From Deltaproteobacteria bacterium (GTDB lineage: Bacteria; Desulfobacterota; Desulfobacteria; Desulfobacterales; Desulfobacteraceae), in NCBI GenBank assembly GCA_027858995.1, contig JAQIBP010000056.1:1-64000 (forward strand): DNA of 64,000 nucleotides. The letters run 5' to 3'. A program made the position numbers and the translations under genes. This document shows, one piece after another, positions 10,181 through 21,100 of the stretch (position 1 is its first letter; each line of letters begins with the position of its first letter). The notes under the pieces were generated by a model that saw only the letters and a list, made by a program, of their open reading frames with translations, did not search any database and was not told the DNA's origin.

Positions 10181-11080
10181 TTAAACCCCCTTTTTAAAAT
10201 CATCTATTTGAAACAATCTGTCGGGTTCTGTCTTGATAAATACTTTTTCAATATTAAAAAGGTCCATTGTGCTGATTGTTTTTTCAGGAAAGTTTTTATC
10301 AATATACTCACTAATTTCTATTGCTTTATTCAGCTTTGCTTTAAATTTGCTGAATCCCAATTTTATTTGAATTGTTTTTTCATTGTTTAAAGAAAATTTG
10401 TTGTAGATATCATTGGCTTTAATGCTGATTCCTGAGTTTTTATCTGCCTTTATTAATTTTACACTGTTTGAATTATCAGCTTTGAAAAATTCCATGACAG
10501 AGTTGAAAAGAGGGCTGTTAAATGTATATTGGTAATTTGATTTGCGAAGGTCAACTCCGGTTATAACAGGTAAGTTTTTAATGCTGTCTTTCAGAGGATT
10601 GTATTCTTTAAAAGGTTTACCACTGGTATTGATTAAAATATCTGCCAGGTTTTCAATTTTAACAATTGCCAGAGGTTTTTCTTCAATAATGGATATAATA
10701 AGCTTGCAGGGCATACTCCTTTTAATATCGGCAGATTCAATCCAGGGGTGGGAAACAATGAGCTTTTGTGCAGTTGATAAATTGACCTGGAAAATATTTT
10801 TATTAGTGTCTATATTTGCCAATGTAAGAATTTCATCTTTAGAAGTCTGTTTCATGCCTGAGATTTCTATGGTTTTAATTTTTAAAAAATCAGTCTGGAT
10901 AATAAAATCGTATATAAATATGGATGCAAGGCTTAAAACAGTTATAGAGACAACTATCATGATGCACTTAAGGAAAAAATCAACTGCCTCAACACTGGTT
11001 GTTGATTCTACCTTTTTTCCCGTGTTGTTCTCTGTTTCAGGCTTATACCTGTTGTGTCTGATTTTTTTATTCACCTTCAA
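10181..11080 (-). CDS. ftsQ: cell division protein FtsQ/DivIB
   Basis: 299 aa. A basic cytoplasmic tail is followed by one transmembrane helix (about residues 37-60), a POTRA domain (FLKIKTIEISGMKQTSKDEI..., with PWIESADIKRSMP) and an FtsQ-type beta domain. It bridges early and late divisome proteins in the periplasm. The start overlaps the murB end by 14 bp and its end abuts ftsA, as usual in dcw operons. FtsQ is poorly conserved in sequence; topology, POTRA motif and position make the call. Confidence 0.9.
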   Translation of the reverse strand: MKVNKKIRHNRYKPETENNTGKKVESTTSVEAVDFFLKCIMIVVSITVLSLASIFIYDFIIQTDFLKIKTIEISGMKQTSKDEILTLANIDTNKNIFQVNLSTAQKLIVSHPWIESADIKRSMPCKLIISIIEEKPLAIVKIENLADILINTSGKPFKEYNPLKDSIKNLPVITGVDLRKSNYQYTFNSPLFNSVMEFFKADNSNSVKLIKADKNSGISIKANDIYNKFSLNNEKTIQIKLGFSKFKAKLNKAIEISEYIDKNFPEKTISTMDLFNIEKVFIKTEPDRLFQIDDFKKGV

Positions 11081-11987
11081 TCCTCACTTCGGTTTCAAGT
11101 TGAATATTGAATTTCTCAAACACTTTTTTTTGAATCTGCTGTTTTAATAAAAGGATATCTTCGCAGCTTGCATTTCCTATGTTTACAATGAAATTGCCGT
11201 GTTTTTCCGAGACTGCCGCATCATTGACGCTCATACCTTTTAGTCCGGCTCTATCAATAAGTTCTCCTGCTGATCTGCCAACAACAGGGTTCTTGAAAAA
11301 ACATCCCGCACTTGCAAAAGATACTGGCTGACTTGTATTTTTTCTATTTAAATTATGTTTAAAGATCTGTTCTATAAGTTCTTGATTCCCTTTTTTCAGT
11401 GTGATTGCGGCTGAAACAATGATTCCAGACAAATTAAGGTGTCGATAAGAAAAATCTAAAAGGTCTGTTCCAATGGTTTCCACCTCAAGAGTATCCTGGT
11501 TCAATACCTCAATGGATTTAATAATTGTTGACATCTCACCGGATTTTGTTCCGGCATTCATTATGATGGCTCCCCCTATTGTTCCAGGTATCCCGGCAGC
11601 AAATTCAAGTCCTGAAAGAGTGTTATTAATGGCAAACTGGCAAACTTTCGATAGACGTTCTCCTGCATCAGCAAAAATTGTTATCGTGTCTCTCTCTTTT
11701 TCAATGATTTGTATTCTGGATTTCAATTGTTTTGTAATAACTACCAGACCACGTATTCCTCTATCTGTAATTAAAAGATTGGTACCCCTTCCAAAAAGAG
11801 TGACTGGAATATCAAGTTCCCAGGCTCTTTTCAGTAAATCTTTTAATTCAAATCTGTTTTCTGGTAAAGCAACAAGGTCGGCTGTACCTCCAATTTTAAA
11901 AGAGGTATAGTTTTCCATTGGTTCATCAACAAGAATATTAAATTCTTGAACAAGGATTGAGTATGACTCTATTATCTCTTTTATCAT
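11067..11987 (-). CDS. murB: UDP-N-acetylenolpyruvoylglucosamine reductase MurB
   Basis: 306 aa, FAD-dependent reduction of UDP-GlcNAc-enolpyruvate to UDP-MurNAc in the cytoplasm. Motifs: NYTSFKIGGTADLVALPE, GRGTNLLI, AGIPGTIGGAIIMNAG (FAD loop), the SAGCFFKNP segment with the catalytic Ser/Cys position, and a C-terminal glutamate in LETEVRIEGE. The S-x-G-C-x-F-K-N-P pattern marks a type II-like MurB. It has an RBS (AAAAGGAGGG) and sits 14 bp after murC. Confidence 0.96.
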   Translation of the reverse strand: MIKEIIESYSILVQEFNILVDEPMENYTSFKIGGTADLVALPENRFELKDLLKRAWELDIPVTLFGRGTNLLITDRGIRGLVVITKQLKSRIQIIEKERDTITIFADAGERLSKVCQFAINNTLSGLEFAAGIPGTIGGAIIMNAGTKSGEMSTIIKSIEVLNQDTLEVETIGTDLLDFSYRHLNLSGIIVSAAITLKKGNQELIEQIFKHNLNRKNTSQPVSFASAGCFFKNPVVGRSAGELIDRAGLKGMSVNDAAVSEKHGNFIVNIGNASCEDILLLKQQIQKKVFEKFNIQLETEVRIEGE

Positions 11988-12001
11988 GCTGTCCCTCCTT
12001 T

Positions 12002-13369
12002 TTATAAGATTTCCACGAGGTTTTCACCAAGTGTATAAATATCTCCTGCACCAAGTGTTAAAACAATATCGTTTTTTTTAACTTTATGGGTTATTATGGA
12101 TAAAGCCTGTATAAAATCCGGTGCACAGCTCACATCTCCATGTCCGTGTTCCTGTATGCCTTTGCACAATTGTTGAGAATTAACTCCTTTAATCTCCTGT
12201 TCACTTGCCGCATAAATGGGGAGGACAATGAGAATATCAGACTGGTAAAAGGAGCGGGTGAATTCATGGAATAATCCTTGGGTTCTTGTGTATCTGTGAG
12301 GCTGGAAAACGACAATCAGACGTTTGTTCCTGTAACTTTCCCTGATTGCAGCAAGAGTTGCCACGATTTCTGTTGGATGATGGCCATAATCATCCATCAC
12401 TATAATTCCCTTTTTCTCTCCTTTGATTTCAAGCCGGCGTTTTACGCCTTTAATTGATTCCAATGCTTTTTTAATTGTTTTAAAGTCAATGTTGAGTTCA
12501 AGGCCTGTTGCAATTGAGGCAAGAGCATTGTAAATATTGTGTTTTCCTGCAATATTCAAATTGATGTCGCCAAGAAGTCTCTTATGGTGAAAAATTTTGA
12601 AAAAACTTTTGCTGCCTTTGAATGAGATCTCTCTGGCCTGTAAATCAGACTGGGCTGTCATACCAAAAGTGGTATATCGAACCTTGACTCTGGGAAGTAT
12701 GTTTTGAATATGCTCATTGTCAAGACATAGAATTGCAAGGCCGTAAAAGGGAACAGAATTTATAAACTGGACAAATTTATCTTTAATATCTTCAATATCC
12801 TTGTAAAAATCTAAGTGCTCAAGATCAATATTTGTAACTGCTGCAATGGCAGGGGCATACTTTAAAAAAGATCCATCACTTTCGTCTGCTTCAGCAACTA
12901 TAAAATCACCTTTACCGTGCAGGGCATTAGTGTCAAGACCTTGAAGAAGCCCTCCTATTATCACTGTAGGGTCAAGTCCGGCTGTATTAAGGATTTGAGA
13001 AATCATGGAAGTGGTTGATGTTTTACCGTGGGCACCTGATACAGCTATGGAGTATTTAATGCGCATTAATTCAGCCAGCATTTCAGCCCTTGGAATAATG
13101 GGAATGGATAAAGCTTTTGCCTGAATTACTTCCGGGTTCTCCTTTGCAATGGCAGTAGATGTAACCACAACATTGGCGTTTTTTACCTGCTCTTTGCTGT
13201 GCCCCTTAAAGATTATTCCGCCTTTTTTTTCAAGGCGTTTTGTAATGTGGGATAATTTCAGATCTGATCCTGACACCTTATATCCAAGAGTGATAAGAAG
13301 TTCAGCAATACCACTCATGCCAATACCGCCGATCCCTACAAAATGAACATGGTAATTTTTTTGATACAT
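12002..13369 (-). CDS. murC: UDP-N-acetylmuramate--L-alanine ligase MurC
   Basis: 455 aa. It adds L-alanine to UDP-MurNAc, the first step of the stem peptide. N-terminal HFVGIGGIGMSGIAELL (UDP binding), P-loop SGAHGKTSTTSMI near residue 111, EADESDGSFL, HLDFYKD and the C-terminal domain with DDYGHHPTEI and QPHRYTRT. Three bases from murG. All Mur ligase signature residues are visible. Confidence 0.97.
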   Translation of the reverse strand: MYQKNYHVHFVGIGGIGMSGIAELLITLGYKVSGSDLKLSHITKRLEKKGGIIFKGHSKEQVKNANVVVTSTAIAKENPEVIQAKALSIPIIPRAEMLAELMRIKYSIAVSGAHGKTSTTSMISQILNTAGLDPTVIIGGLLQGLDTNALHGKGDFIVAEADESDGSFLKYAPAIAAVTNIDLEHLDFYKDIEDIKDKFVQFINSVPFYGLAILCLDNEHIQNILPRVKVRYTTFGMTAQSDLQAREISFKGSKSFFKIFHHKRLLGDINLNIAGKHNIYNALASIATGLELNIDFKTIKKALESIKGVKRRLEIKGEKKGIIVMDDYGHHPTEIVATLAAIRESYRNKRLIVVFQPHRYTRTQGLFHEFTRSFYQSDILIVLPIYAASEQEIKGVNSQQLCKGIQEHGHGDVSCAPDFIQALSIITHKVKKNDIVLTLGAGDIYTLGENLVEIL

Positions 13370-13371
13370 AG

Positions 13372-14481
13372 TTAACCTATTGTATTTAAAATGTATGAAG
13401 CAATTTTTTCATCAGCATCTGGCATGGAGAGTCGTTTTAAGGCTCTGCCCATGCTTTCAAGTTTCTCTTTGTCTTTTATTAACTTTTCAATTATTGTTTT
13501 TAAAGTTTGTCCGTTAAGGTTTTTGTCCTGGATCATTATGGCAGCACCTTGCTCTTCAAGGGCTTTTGCATTAAAAGCCTGATGATCATCAGCAGCATAG
13601 GGGAAAGGAATTAAAATAGCCGGCACCTCCTTTATGCATAGCTCTGCAATTATTCCAGCTCCTGCCCTTGTAATGACAAGGTCTGCCATTGTTTGAATTT
13701 TTGGCATGTCATGGAAAAATGCCCTGGCTGTTGCACGGATTTTCAGATCTTTATACTTTTGCCTGATAAGGTCTTCCTCACTAATGCCGGTTTGATGGAT
13801 AATATTGAATTGATTGGGGTTTTCCATTAATTCAAGTGCATCCATAAATGCATTGTTAATGCTGGCAGCCCCTTGACTCCCACCTGTTACAAGAATGGTG
13901 AATTTGTTTGAGTCATAACTGCTCAAATTCAAATCCTCTTTTGTTTCAATGTTGGCGTCTTTTCTGACAGGATTACCAACATATTTTACTTTTGGGTTGT
14001 TAATAAATCCGTTTGTATCCTGAAAAGATGTGAAAATAGTTTTTGTGAATTTTGACAGTATTGAGTTTGTCATTCCAGGAAAGGCATTCTGCTCCTGGAT
14101 GGCGGTTGGAATACCAAAAATACATGCAGCTATAATCACTGCAAATGATGAAAAACCACCCACACCAATAACAAAATCGGGTTTAAAAGCTCTCATTATT
14201 ATCAAGGACTGGATCAGGGAGAAAAGAACAGTAGTTGCAGCAAAAATTTTATATATAATGTTGCCGCCCTTAACGGGTTTTGAAAGGATTGCTTTATGGG
14301 AATACCCGTATTTTTTAAGGGTTTGTGTTTCAAACAGAGCATTTGTACCAACAAAAAGGATATTAACACCAGGGCTTGTTTTTTTAATGATCCTTTCAAG
14401 AGCCTGGGCAATTGCAATCCCGGGAAACAGATGTCCACCTGTTTTGCCACCTGCAATTATTATGTTAAGCTCTCTATTCAT
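13372..14481 (-). CDS. murG: lipid II glycosyltransferase MurG
   Basis: 369 aa peripheral membrane GT28 enzyme that transfers GlcNAc onto lipid I to make lipid II. N-terminal GGKTGGHLFPGIAIA and VGVGGFSSFAVIIAA loops; C-terminal VTGGSQGAASINNA, TRAGAGIIAELC and IPFPYAADDHQAFNAKAL, which bind UDP-GlcNAc. It overlaps ftsW by 8 bp, suggesting translational coupling. Confidence 0.97.
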   Translation of the reverse strand: MNRELNIIIAGGKTGGHLFPGIAIAQALERIIKKTSPGVNILFVGTNALFETQTLKKYGYSHKAILSKPVKGGNIIYKIFAATTVLFSLIQSLIIMRAFKPDFVIGVGGFSSFAVIIAACIFGIPTAIQEQNAFPGMTNSILSKFTKTIFTSFQDTNGFINNPKVKYVGNPVRKDANIETKEDLNLSSYDSNKFTILVTGGSQGAASINNAFMDALELMENPNQFNIIHQTGISEEDLIRQKYKDLKIRATARAFFHDMPKIQTMADLVITRAGAGIIAELCIKEVPAILIPFPYAADDHQAFNAKALEEQGAAIMIQDKNLNGQTLKTIIEKLIKDKEKLESMGRALKRLSMPDADEKIASYILNTIG

Positions 14482-15592
14482 AATTTTTTGAAGCCGAGAT
14501 ATTCATTAAAATGCCCATTGCAGCCATGTTGACCACAAGGGATGTGCCGCCATAACTGATAAAAGGCAGGGTAAGCCCCTTTGTCGGAAGAACTCCGAGA
14601 GCAACTCCTGTGTTGATCATGACCTGAACAGCGATATAAATAGTAAGGCCGGTTGCAGTAACAGTTCCAAACAGGGTTTTTGATTGTTTGGCAATCTGGG
14701 TTCCTTTTAGCAATAAAATTAAATATAGTAATAGAATAGTCAGCACACCGATCAATCCAAGTTCTTCACCAATAATGGCAAAAATAAAATCTGTGTGTGG
14801 CTCTGGAAGATAATGCATTTTCTGCATTCCAAGACCAATGCCTTTGCCGAAAATTCCTCCTGATCCAAATGCTTTTAAAGAGTGTGTAATCTGGTATCCG
14901 GTGTTAAATGGGTCATCCCAGGGATTTAAAAACGAGAGAATCCGCTCCAGTCGGTATTCAACCTTGAAAATAAGAAAATAGACCAAGGGGATAACCAAAG
15001 GTGTTGGAGAAAGCAGATGACCTATTTTAACACCTGCTGTAAACATCATTCCCCATGTGATTATTCCCAATACAACAATGGTTCCAAAATCAGGCTGAAT
15101 GATTATAAGAGAGGCAAAAACAGCGAAAATAAATGCGTGGGGAATAAAGCCCACGGAAAACACTTTAATCATCTCCTGTTTTTTCGCCAGAGAATATCCA
15201 AGGAAAATAATCAGGGCAAGTTTTGCAAATTCAGCAGGTTGAAATGTGAAACCACCCAGATTCAACCATCTGTGGGCACCACCAGCCTTGATATTCAATG
15301 CAGGGAAGAGAACAGCCACAAGCAGGGCTATGGCAGCAAAAAGTATGATATAGGCAAAATTTTTGTAAAGTTTATAGGGGAAAGAAGCTGTTACAAACAT
15401 GACACAAAAACTTATCAAGCAGAAAAGAGCCTGTTTTTTCATGTAAAAATATAAATTGTTATGATCTTCCATGCTGATGGCACTGCTTGCTGAATAAACC
15501 ATGATAATCCCTATGCCTGAGAGAAGAATAACAGGGAAAAGAATGCTTTTTTCACTTAAAAAAGGATGAATATGTTTTATTGGTTCACTCAT
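14474..15592 (-). CDS. ftsW: septal peptidoglycan polymerase FtsW (SEDS family)
   Basis: 372 aa with about ten transmembrane helices. SEDS signatures: RWLNLGGFTFQPAEFAKL, GIGLGMQKMHYLPEPHTDFIFAIIGEELG and the C-terminal LPFISYGGTSL. It polymerises lipid II at the septum together with the FtsI transpeptidase encoded upstream. Overlaps murD by 8 bp and murG by 8 bp. Confidence 0.97.
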   Translation of the reverse strand: MSEPIKHIHPFLSEKSILFPVILLSGIGIIMVYSASSAISMEDHNNLYFYMKKQALFCLISFCVMFVTASFPYKLYKNFAYIILFAAIALLVAVLFPALNIKAGGAHRWLNLGGFTFQPAEFAKLALIIFLGYSLAKKQEMIKVFSVGFIPHAFIFAVFASLIIIQPDFGTIVVLGIITWGMMFTAGVKIGHLLSPTPLVIPLVYFLIFKVEYRLERILSFLNPWDDPFNTGYQITHSLKAFGSGGIFGKGIGLGMQKMHYLPEPHTDFIFAIIGEELGLIGVLTILLLYLILLLKGTQIAKQSKTLFGTVTATGLTIYIAVQVMINTGVALGVLPTKGLTLPFISYGGTSLVVNMAAMGILMNISASKNYE

Positions 15593-16961
15593 TATTTGTT
15601 TCCAGATGTTTTACACAATTTATAAAATCATCTCCTCTGTGCACATAGCTTTCATACATGTCAAAGCTTGCACAGGCAGGAGATAACAGCACAATGTCAT
15701 TTTTGAGAGCCATGGCAAAAGCAGTTTGAACTCCATCTTTCATTGTCTGCACCATTTTTACAGGGCAGGTTTTTTTAAAAGCGTCATGAATTTTTCTGCT
15801 TGTTTCACCCATGGCAATAATAGTTTTAACTCTCTGTTTTATATGATTTATAAGATCAGAAAAATCTGCTCCTTTCTCACTTCCGCCAAGAATAAGAATT
15901 ATATTGTTTTTAAAACATTGAACAGCTCTGATAACTGCATCTGTGTTGGTTGCTTTGGAATCATTATAAAAAGATATTCCTTTAATGGTTTTTAAAAATT
16001 GCATTCTGTGGGGAAGATTTTTAAAGTTTTTGATACCCTTTAAAACAGCATTGATATCCGCACCGATGGCAAAGGATGCAAGAGCTGCAGCAGCAATGTT
16101 TTCCTTATTATGGAATCCTGGAAATTCCTGTAAATTATCTGTGGGTACCTTCTGATTATAGTTTTTAGTTTTAATCTCAATATTTTTTAAACCAATTTTA
16201 GCATTGCATTTTTCAAAATCACTTCTATTTGAAGAAAATGTAATAAGTTCTGATTTTAATTTTTGAGATTTTTTATCAAAACCGTGAATGGATTGATTAA
16301 TCACGGCTTTGTCTGCAAAACTCTGATTTTTAAAAACAGACCATTTGGAATCTGTGTACTCCGCATAATTTTCATAGCGGTCAAGATGATCCTGAGATAT
16401 ATTTAAAAGTACTCCAACATCAGGTTTGAATTTCTTTGAAATGTCTAACTGGAAACTTGAAATTTCAGCAACAATAACTTCTGCTTTTTTTTCATCCTTT
16501 TTTTCTGACATCAGGGATTCAACCAGGGGGGTTCCAATATTTCCTCCAACAAAAGGGTTCATTCTGCTATGTTTGAGTATGTCACCTATCAGGGTGGTGA
16601 CTGAGGTTTTTCCATTTGTGCCTGTAATGGCAATTATGGGAAGATCATTGTATTTTGTGAAAATATCCAGCTCACCTGTTATATCAACTCCTTTGTTTAA
16701 AGCAGTTTTTATAAATTTATTGGTCAGGGGAACCCCCGGGCTTGGAACCATGATTCCTGCCTGGTTAAAAGTTTTCTGGTCGTGAAAACCAATTTGAGTT
16801 TTAATGCCGAGTTCATTGAGCTCTTTTGCAATATCAGCTTTTGATTCCTCAATATCTGTGGCAATTACATTTTTACCCCTGGAGCGTAAAAATCTCGCCA
16901 TGGAAATTCCAGATGTGCCAAGGCCGATTATGAGAAAATATGGGGAATGTGTTTCAATCAT
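15585..16961 (-). CDS. murD: UDP-N-acetylmuramoylalanine--D-glutamate ligase MurD
   Basis: 458 aa cytoplasmic Mur ligase. N-terminal IIGLGTSGISMARFL, P-loop ITGTNGKTSVTTLIGD near residue 114, EISSFQLD, HLDRYENYAEY, and the C-terminal NDSKATNTDAV and LLSPACASFDMYE motifs are typical of MurD. Five bases after mraY. Confidence 0.97.
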   Translation of the reverse strand: MIETHSPYFLIIGLGTSGISMARFLRSRGKNVIATDIEESKADIAKELNELGIKTQIGFHDQKTFNQAGIMVPSPGVPLTNKFIKTALNKGVDITGELDIFTKYNDLPIIAITGTNGKTSVTTLIGDILKHSRMNPFVGGNIGTPLVESLMSEKKDEKKAEVIVAEISSFQLDISKKFKPDVGVLLNISQDHLDRYENYAEYTDSKWSVFKNQSFADKAVINQSIHGFDKKSQKLKSELITFSSNRSDFEKCNAKIGLKNIEIKTKNYNQKVPTDNLQEFPGFHNKENIAAAALASFAIGADINAVLKGIKNFKNLPHRMQFLKTIKGISFYNDSKATNTDAVIRAVQCFKNNIILILGGSEKGADFSDLINHIKQRVKTIIAMGETSRKIHDAFKKTCPVKMVQTMKDGVQTAFAMALKNDIVLLSPACASFDMYESYVHRGDDFINCVKHLETNNE

Positions 16962-16966
16962 ACTAA

Positions 16967-18046
16967 CTACCTTATTTTCAGGGTGCTCAATGAAATTAAT
17001 GCCAGAGTAATGGATATTATCCAGAACCTCACAATCACCTTTGATTCATGCCATCCTTTAAGCTCAAAATGATGATGCAATGGAGCCATCCTGAAAATTC
17101 TCTTCCCTTTTGTAAGTTTAAAATATGATACTTGAATAATAACGGACAATGCTTCCACCACAAACAATCCACCCACAATAAGCAGAAGAATTTCCTGTTT
17201 TGTTATCACAGCAATGGTTCCAAGAATTGCACCAAGGGGGATAGAACCTGAATCACCCATAAAAATTTGTGCAGGGTGTGAATTAAACCATAAAAATCCA
17301 AGGCCTGCTCCTGCCAGAATTCCGCAGATAACTGCTGTTTCACCGGCAGCCGCAATATGTTTTACATTAAGGTATTCAGCTATTTGAACATGGCCTGCAA
17401 CATATGCAAAGAGCATATAAGTCGAACTGGCAACGATGTAGGGTCCGATGGCAAGTCCGTCAAGACCATCAGTCAGGTTTACAGCATTGGAAGTACCCAC
17501 AATAACAAGACAGGCAAAAGGAATATAAAAAACACCAAGGTCAGGAGAAACATCCTTGAAAAAAGGAATGGTAAGCCTGGAATTAAAATCTGGGCATTGA
17601 TAAATCAGATAGCTGATAATCATGCCGAACAATATCTGAATAAGAAATTTACCTTTGGCAGTAAATCCCATATTTCTTTTTTTAACCTGCATGAGATAAT
17701 CATCAATAAATCCGATGAATCCAAAAAACATCAAAGAGAGAAGAAGAATGTTTACATAATGGTTGGAAAGATTTCCCCATATTGCAATAGATATAAAACT
17801 GGCAAAGAGAATTAATATTCCACCCATTGTCGGTGTGCCCTGTTTACCCATGTGAGACTGGGGCCCATCGGTTTGTATGATTTGCCCGATCTGCATCAAG
17901 GAGAGTTTTTTAATCACAAAGGGTCCAAAAATAAAACAGATCAGAAAAGCAGTCAGTCCTCCATAAATAGTTCGGAAGGTAATATACCGAAATATATTTA
18001 AGAAAGTGAAATCAACATGGTATGGATATAAAAACTCGTAAAGCAT
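16967..18046 (-). CDS. mraY: phospho-N-acetylmuramoyl-pentapeptide transferase MraY
   Basis: 359 aa with ten or so membrane helices. It links the MurNAc-pentapeptide to undecaprenyl phosphate, giving lipid I. Motifs: QTDGPQSHMGKQGTPTMGG, the DDYL aspartate pair, NLTDGLDGLA, the FMGDSGSIPLGA loop and the histidine cluster APLHHHFELKGW. There is a 133-bp gap to murEF upstream, unusual for this tight operon, and a small coupled ORF lies in it. The RBS of mraY itself is weak. Confidence 0.97.
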   Translation of the reverse strand: MLYEFLYPYHVDFTFLNIFRYITFRTIYGGLTAFLICFIFGPFVIKKLSLMQIGQIIQTDGPQSHMGKQGTPTMGGILILFASFISIAIWGNLSNHYVNILLLSLMFFGFIGFIDDYLMQVKKRNMGFTAKGKFLIQILFGMIISYLIYQCPDFNSRLTIPFFKDVSPDLGVFYIPFACLVIVGTSNAVNLTDGLDGLAIGPYIVASSTYMLFAYVAGHVQIAEYLNVKHIAAAGETAVICGILAGAGLGFLWFNSHPAQIFMGDSGSIPLGAILGTIAVITKQEILLLIVGGLFVVEALSVIIQVSYFKLTKGKRIFRMAPLHHHFELKGWHESKVIVRFWIISITLALISLSTLKIR

Positions 18047-18090
18047 TATTTTTAAGCTCTATGCCACCCTTTTTTTGAATTTTGTCATGT

Positions 18091-18180
18091 TTACTGCTCT
18101 TCTGTCATGCCCTGACCTTCTTTCCGGGGAACAGGCAGTGTAGTTGAATTTTCTTCTGTCATTAACCCTGCGTCTCTCAT
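18091..18180 (-). CDS. possible 29-aa small protein coupled to murEF
   Basis: The murEF stop codon overlaps an ATG (TGATG), and from it a 29-codon frame runs to TAA, filling most of the gap before mraY. The predicted peptide is polar, starts MRDAGLMTEENS and contains two MTEE units. No family is recognised. It may be a real coupled small gene or only a ribosome re-initiation leader for mraY, whose own RBS is weak. A second tiny frame (MTKFKKRVA) follows. Too short for the ORF track. Confidence 0.3.
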   Translation of the reverse strand: MRDAGLMTEENSTTLPVPRKEGQGMTEEQ

Positions 18181-21100
18181 CAAAGTTTTTCATAATCCTC
18201 CTTCTTAAGGGAATTGACTGCTAATCTCTCTTGCAGTCCCTTTATAATGGTTTCCATTGCCATACCTCTTGAACCCTTAACAAGAAGCCAGGTATCGCAA
18301 TTTATATTTTCCAGCACTTTTTGAGCTATTTTATCTTTTGTTCCATGGTATATATTGTTTGATGGGAACCGGTTTTCCAGTGCGCCTTTAATTGTGTGTT
18401 TTCCCTTGGGGCCAAAAACAAACAGTTTATTGATTCCAAGAAGAGCTGCTTTTTTACCGATTTGCCAGTGAAGTTTGTCTGATTCTTTTCCAAGTTCAAG
18501 CATGTCACCGAGAACAGCAATGTTTTTTTTATTTTTGCTCATACTGTTTAATGTAATCAATGCAGCAGTTACTGAAGCAGGATTTGCATTGTATGTGTCA
18601 TCAATAATATTAATTGATTCACTGAGCTTATAGATATTCATTCTTCCTGAAACAGGGATAAAAGCCTTGATTCCGGTCTGTATATCTTGAATATCAATTT
18701 TCGCAGCCATGGCAGCGCTGATTGCAGCAAGAGAGTTGTCAACCATAAAAAGGGCAGGGGAGTTAATGGAAAATAGATGTTCAGTATCGCTGATTTTAAC
18801 TGAGAATTGAGTTGGGCCTGTACTTGTTTTTATATTGCAACCGCAGATATCACAGTTTTGATCTGAACCAAAAAAAAGATAATTTTTAATATTTATATTT
18901 TCTTTTGCCTTTGTTTCAAGGATGTTACGCCGTGGGTCACTGCCTGGAATGATTGCAGTCCCGTTATTTTTTAAACCTTCAAAAATTTCAGCTTTGGCTT
19001 TTGCAACATTATTCACTGATCCAAGTCCCTCAAGATGAACCTCAGCAGTGTTAGTCACAACGGCAATGTTTGGAAGTGCAATCCGGCTTAATCTGGATAT
19101 TTCACCGGCATGGTTCATACCCATCTCAACTATTGCCCATTCATGGGCATGTGAAAGATTTAAAAGAGTCAGAGGCATGCCGATTTCATTATTAAAATTT
19201 CCTTTGGTTGCAAGGGTATGAAATCGGGTTTTAAAGATTTCTTTAGTAATTTGTCTTGTAGTTGTTTTCCCGCTGGAACCTGTAATTGCGACTACCTTTA
19301 CTTTTGACCGCAGTCTTTGATATCTGGCAAGCTTTCCAAGAGCTGTCAGGGTATTTTGAGTCTCAAAAATCAGATTATTTTTCTGGAATTCTTTTCTGCT
19401 GTTTTTATCAAGGGTGTCAATAAAACCTTTTTGAGTTATAAAACCTTTTATGCCCTTCTTAACCAGCTCTTCTATAAATGTGTGGCCATCAAAATTTTCT
19501 CCTTTCAGGGCAAGAAACAGATCTGTTTTCTCTATTGTTCTTGAATCTGTAACGATTCTGGTAAATTTGTAATCTTTTTTAACTGTTGAAATAAGAGGAT
19601 CACAACCCAGTGCATTTGCAAGATCATCTACTCTCCATGCAATGGGTTTGAATCTATCTGCAAAGTTCATGGCTGCACTTTCAAGCTCCTCTTTATCATC
19701 AAAATGAATAGTTCCGCTGTTTGTGATCTGGTAAGTTTCATGACCTTTTCCAGCAGCAATAATTATATCTTTGGGCTGTGAAATTAAGAGAGCTTTTTGA
19801 ATGGCTTTTTTTCTGTCTGTTTCAATAATATATCCTTTTTTCAAAGGACAAGATTTAAGATCATGATTTGAAAGTTCATGGAAATTATTCATACCTTGAA
19901 GGATATCAGCTATGATGGAACCAGGATTTTCTGTTCTTGGATTGTCAGAACTTACAATGGAAACGTCACTGTGATTACATGTAATTTTTCCCATTAAAGC
20001 ACGTTTTGAGCGATCTCTGTCACCACCGCATCCAAAGATAGTTATGACTCTTTTGGGAGAAATTTCTCTTAATGTCCTTAATATGGAGTCAAGCGCATCA
20101 GGGGTATGGGCATAATCCACAAATAAAAATCTGTCAATGGAGTTATTTATTTTTTCAAGACGGCCGGGAATTTTCTTACACTCCTCAATGCCTTTTTTAA
20201 TATGTTTTTGTTTGATATTTAAAGCATGGGCAGCTCCTGCTGCACAAAGGATATTTTCCAGATTAAATTTGCCAATGAGTGATGATACAAACTTGAAAGA
20301 ATCATCAGGCAGGCATATGGTTCCGGAGAGTCCATTAATGCTATTCTTTATATTCCGGGCAAAAATATCAGCCTCTTTCTTGATACCTACTTTTACTGTT
20401 TTATAGTTAAGAGATTTTGATAAAAATTCCCCTTTGGAGTCATCAATATTCAAGACAGCCAGGGCTTGCTGTGTTCTATCTGATCCCAGCAATTGGGTAA
20501 AAAGCCTTTTTTTACAATTAAAGTATTCATCCATGTTTTTGTGATAATCGAGATGATCCTGGCTCAGATTGGTGAACACTCCAATATTAAAATCACAAAA
20601 ATCCACCCTGTTAAGATCAAGCCCGTGCGAGGAGACCTCCATGATCACATGGGTTATGCCTGCCATTTTCATTTTATAAATTGTTTTTTGAAGATCAATG
20701 GAATCAGGTGTTGTTACAGGGTTCTCATATACTTTGCCGCTGTACCGGATATTCACTGTCCCAATAACACCAGTTGAAAATCCGCAGGTTTTGAAAATGT
20801 TTTCAAGAATCCATGTGGTTGTAGTTTTGCCATTTGTTCCGGTGATGCCAACAAGAGTCATATCTTTAGATGGATTGCCATAAAACCTGTCAGCAACAGA
20901 TGCCATTGCAAGTCGTGAGTTTCCAACAAGAAAGATGCGGTCACTGTTTTTCAGATTTTCTGGTTTGTATTGGGCCAGTACAGCAGTTGCGCCCTTTGCA
21001 AAGGCTTGATCAATATAATCATGCCCGTCTGCTGTAAAACCCTTAACAGCAATAAAAAGTGTACCCTGTTTTACTTTCTCAGAGTTTGAAGCAATGGATA

